The notes beneath the pieces were generated by a model. That model was given only the letters and a program-made list of their open reading frames with translations. It ran no database searches and was not told the origin of the DNA. Shown here piece by piece: positions 35,575 through 36,414 of a DNA stretch of 36,414 bases. The position numbers and the translations under genes are program-made. The DNA comes from an uncultured Erysipelotrichaceae bacterium. Lineage in GTDB: Bacteria; Bacillota_I; Bacilli_A; Erysipelotrichales; Erysipelotrichaceae. Position 1 is the stretch's first letter. The number at the start of each line of letters is the position of its first letter. The stretch lies in contig CAMQRS010000014.1 of NCBI GenBank assembly GCA_947036815.1, positions 1-36,414 of the forward strand, in the 5' to 3' direction.

Positions 35575-35588
35575 ACTAGATAACTAGT
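35575..35588. promoter_or_regulatory. Inverted repeat ACTAG-ATAA-CTAGT, candidate operator
   Basis: The perfect arms ACTAG (35575-35579) and CTAGT (35584-35588) lie between the promoter and the ribosome site of the GntR gene, a natural position for autorepression. The binding protein is inferred. Confidence 0.4.
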
Positions 35589-35607
35589 TGAAAATAGGAG
35601 GTTAAAT

Positions 35608-35979
35608 GTGAGGTTTGATAATAATAATCCGATTTATATACAAGTAGTAAAAAAATTAAAACAGGACATCGTGAATGGTAAACTAACAACTGGAGATAAA
35701 ATCCCATCGACAAGAGACTTTTCAACAGAAATTTCTCTTAACATTAATACAGTGGCTAGAGTATATAAACATCTAGAAAAAGAAGGAATTGTAGAAACTA
35801 GAAGAGGACTAGGGACGTACATTATATCCACACCAGAAAAAATTGATGAGATGAGACAAGAAATAGCTAATTCATTAATTGAAGATTTCATGAAAGGGAT
35901 GAAAGATATAGGGTATGGAAAAAGTGAGATTATAACGATGGTTAATCATAATGAAACGGGAGGAACTAATAATGAATGA
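35608..35979 (+). CDS. GntR-family regulator of the YtrA subfamily
   Basis: This is a 123-residue protein: an N-terminal winged helix (NPIYIQVVKKLKQDIVNGKL, then SLNINTVARVYKHLEKEGIV and ETRRGLGTYI) and a short C-terminal helix pair (about 75-115), the size and layout of YtrA regulators that control ABC transporters. It starts with GTG at 35608, five bases after AGGAGG; the ATG at 35606 runs straight into TGA and is not usable. The next gene, an ABC ATPase, overlaps its end by eight bases. It likely represses its own operon in response to envelope stress or a peptide, by analogy. Confidence 0.9.
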   Translation: MRFDNNNPIYIQVVKKLKQDIVNGKLTTGDKIPSTRDFSTEISLNINTVARVYKHLEKEGIVETRRGLGTYIISTPEKIDEMRQEIANSLIEDFMKGMKDIGYGKSEIITMVNHNETGGTNNE

Positions 35980-36414
35980 TGCAATAAGTATGAAAAACAT
36001 TACAAAAAAATATAATAAAAAGATGGTGTTAGATGATATATCGATAACGTTTAAAAAAGGTAAAATTTATGGACTGCTAGGACCGAATGGAAGTGGAAAA
36101 ACTACATTGATGAAATTGATTGCTGGACTTCATAGACCGAATAGTGGGGAATTGATTGTAGGTGGAATGGGTGTATCCTACCAAACGAAAGCAAAAGTTG
36201 CTTACTTAGCGACAGAAAACTTTTTACCTGGTAAATTCACAGTAAATCAGTGTATTGATTTTTTTGAAGATATGTACCCTGGATTTAGTAAAGAAAAATG
36301 TTGTGGTTTGATGAATCAATTTACAATTGATCCTACTGCAAAAGTGTCGAAATTATCTACGGGAATGGTAGCTAAAGCGAAACTTGCATTAATTTTATCG
36401 AGAGACGCAGAAAT
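35972..36414 (+). CDS. ABC transporter ATP-binding protein (3' end outside window)
   Basis: The start ATG 35972 has GGGAGGA upstream and overlaps the GntR gene by eight bases. About 147 codons are visible: Walker A GPNGSGKTT, Q-loop region LATENFLPGKFTV, and a weak signature KLSTGM in place of LSGGQ. Walker B lies beyond the edge. The pattern is that of exporter ATPases paired with YtrA-type regulators; the permease would be expected just downstream. Confidence 0.9.
   Translation, partial: MNDAISMKNITKKYNKKMVLDDISITFKKGKIYGLLGPNGSGKTTLMKLIAGLHRPNSGELIVGGMGVSYQTKAKVAYLATENFLPGKFTVNQCIDFFEDMYPGFSKEKCCGLMNQFTIDPTAKVSKLSTGMVAKAKLALILSRDAE

Overview
The window is AT-rich DNA from a low-GC Gram-positive bacterium (Bacillota). 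The Erysipelotrichia are a plausible home, but that is inference. Support comes from strong Shine-Dalgarno sites, a sortase-type surface protein, an HPr with both His15 and Ser46, a mannose-family PTS, c-di-AMP phosphodiesterase GdpP, and the gene order rpsF-ssb-rpsR / gdpP-rplI-dnaB / walJ-rlmH, which in many Bacillota lies near the chromosomal origin. TAA, TAG and TGA are all used as stops.

Layout. (1) 1-1230: 3' part of a leucine-rich-repeat surface protein with two FIVAR-like repeats and a wall-anchor tail. (2) 1322-2832: a BmrR-like MerR regulator divergent from a flavodoxin-fold oxidoreductase; their -10 elements overlap and the oxidoreductase promoter has a 19-bp spacer. (3) 2968-9082: an EcoR124I-like (type IC) restriction-modification operon, made of a small excisionase-like HTH gene, hsdM, hsdS and hsdR. 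hsdS carries three perfect 12-bp repeats at the position where repeat number changes target spacing in EcoR124I. (4) 9128-10437: metK behind a SAM-riboswitch-like leader with terminator and antiterminator. (5) 10526-14279: an ABC ATPase and a large FtsX/LolE-type permease. (6) 14296-15522: rpsF-ssb-rpsR with a structured leader. (7) 15710-18976: mannose-type PTS operon manXYZ plus manO (DUF956), with a cre-like box at the start site. (8) 19031-22389: a lipoprotein, a serine hydrolase whose signal-anchor reading frame is broken by one TAA codon, and an M18 aminopeptidase. (9) 22571-28703: gdpP-rplI-dnaB, then walJ-rlmH-pcp-DUF523. (10) 28759-35482: ptsH, phosphoglucomutase, a Dabb protein, glgB and glgP in one direction, with terminator-like hairpins after ptsH and before glgB that leave almost no room for new promoters. 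(11) 35535-36414: a YtrA-type GntR regulator and the start of an ABC ATPase cut by the window edge.

How it fits together. Core replication and translation genes alternate with carbohydrate uptake and storage genes. HPr would feed phosphate to ManX and, through Ser46, could link to CcpA control at the cre-like box. Phosphoglucomutase, GlgB and GlgP interconvert glucose phosphates and branched alpha-glucan. No wholly new multi-gene system is evident. The most unusual signals are the P4-less SAM-type leader of metK, the repeat-tunable hsdS, the overlapping divergent MerR promoters, the single nonsense codon in the serine hydrolase, and the hairpins inside the ptsH-glg gene string.
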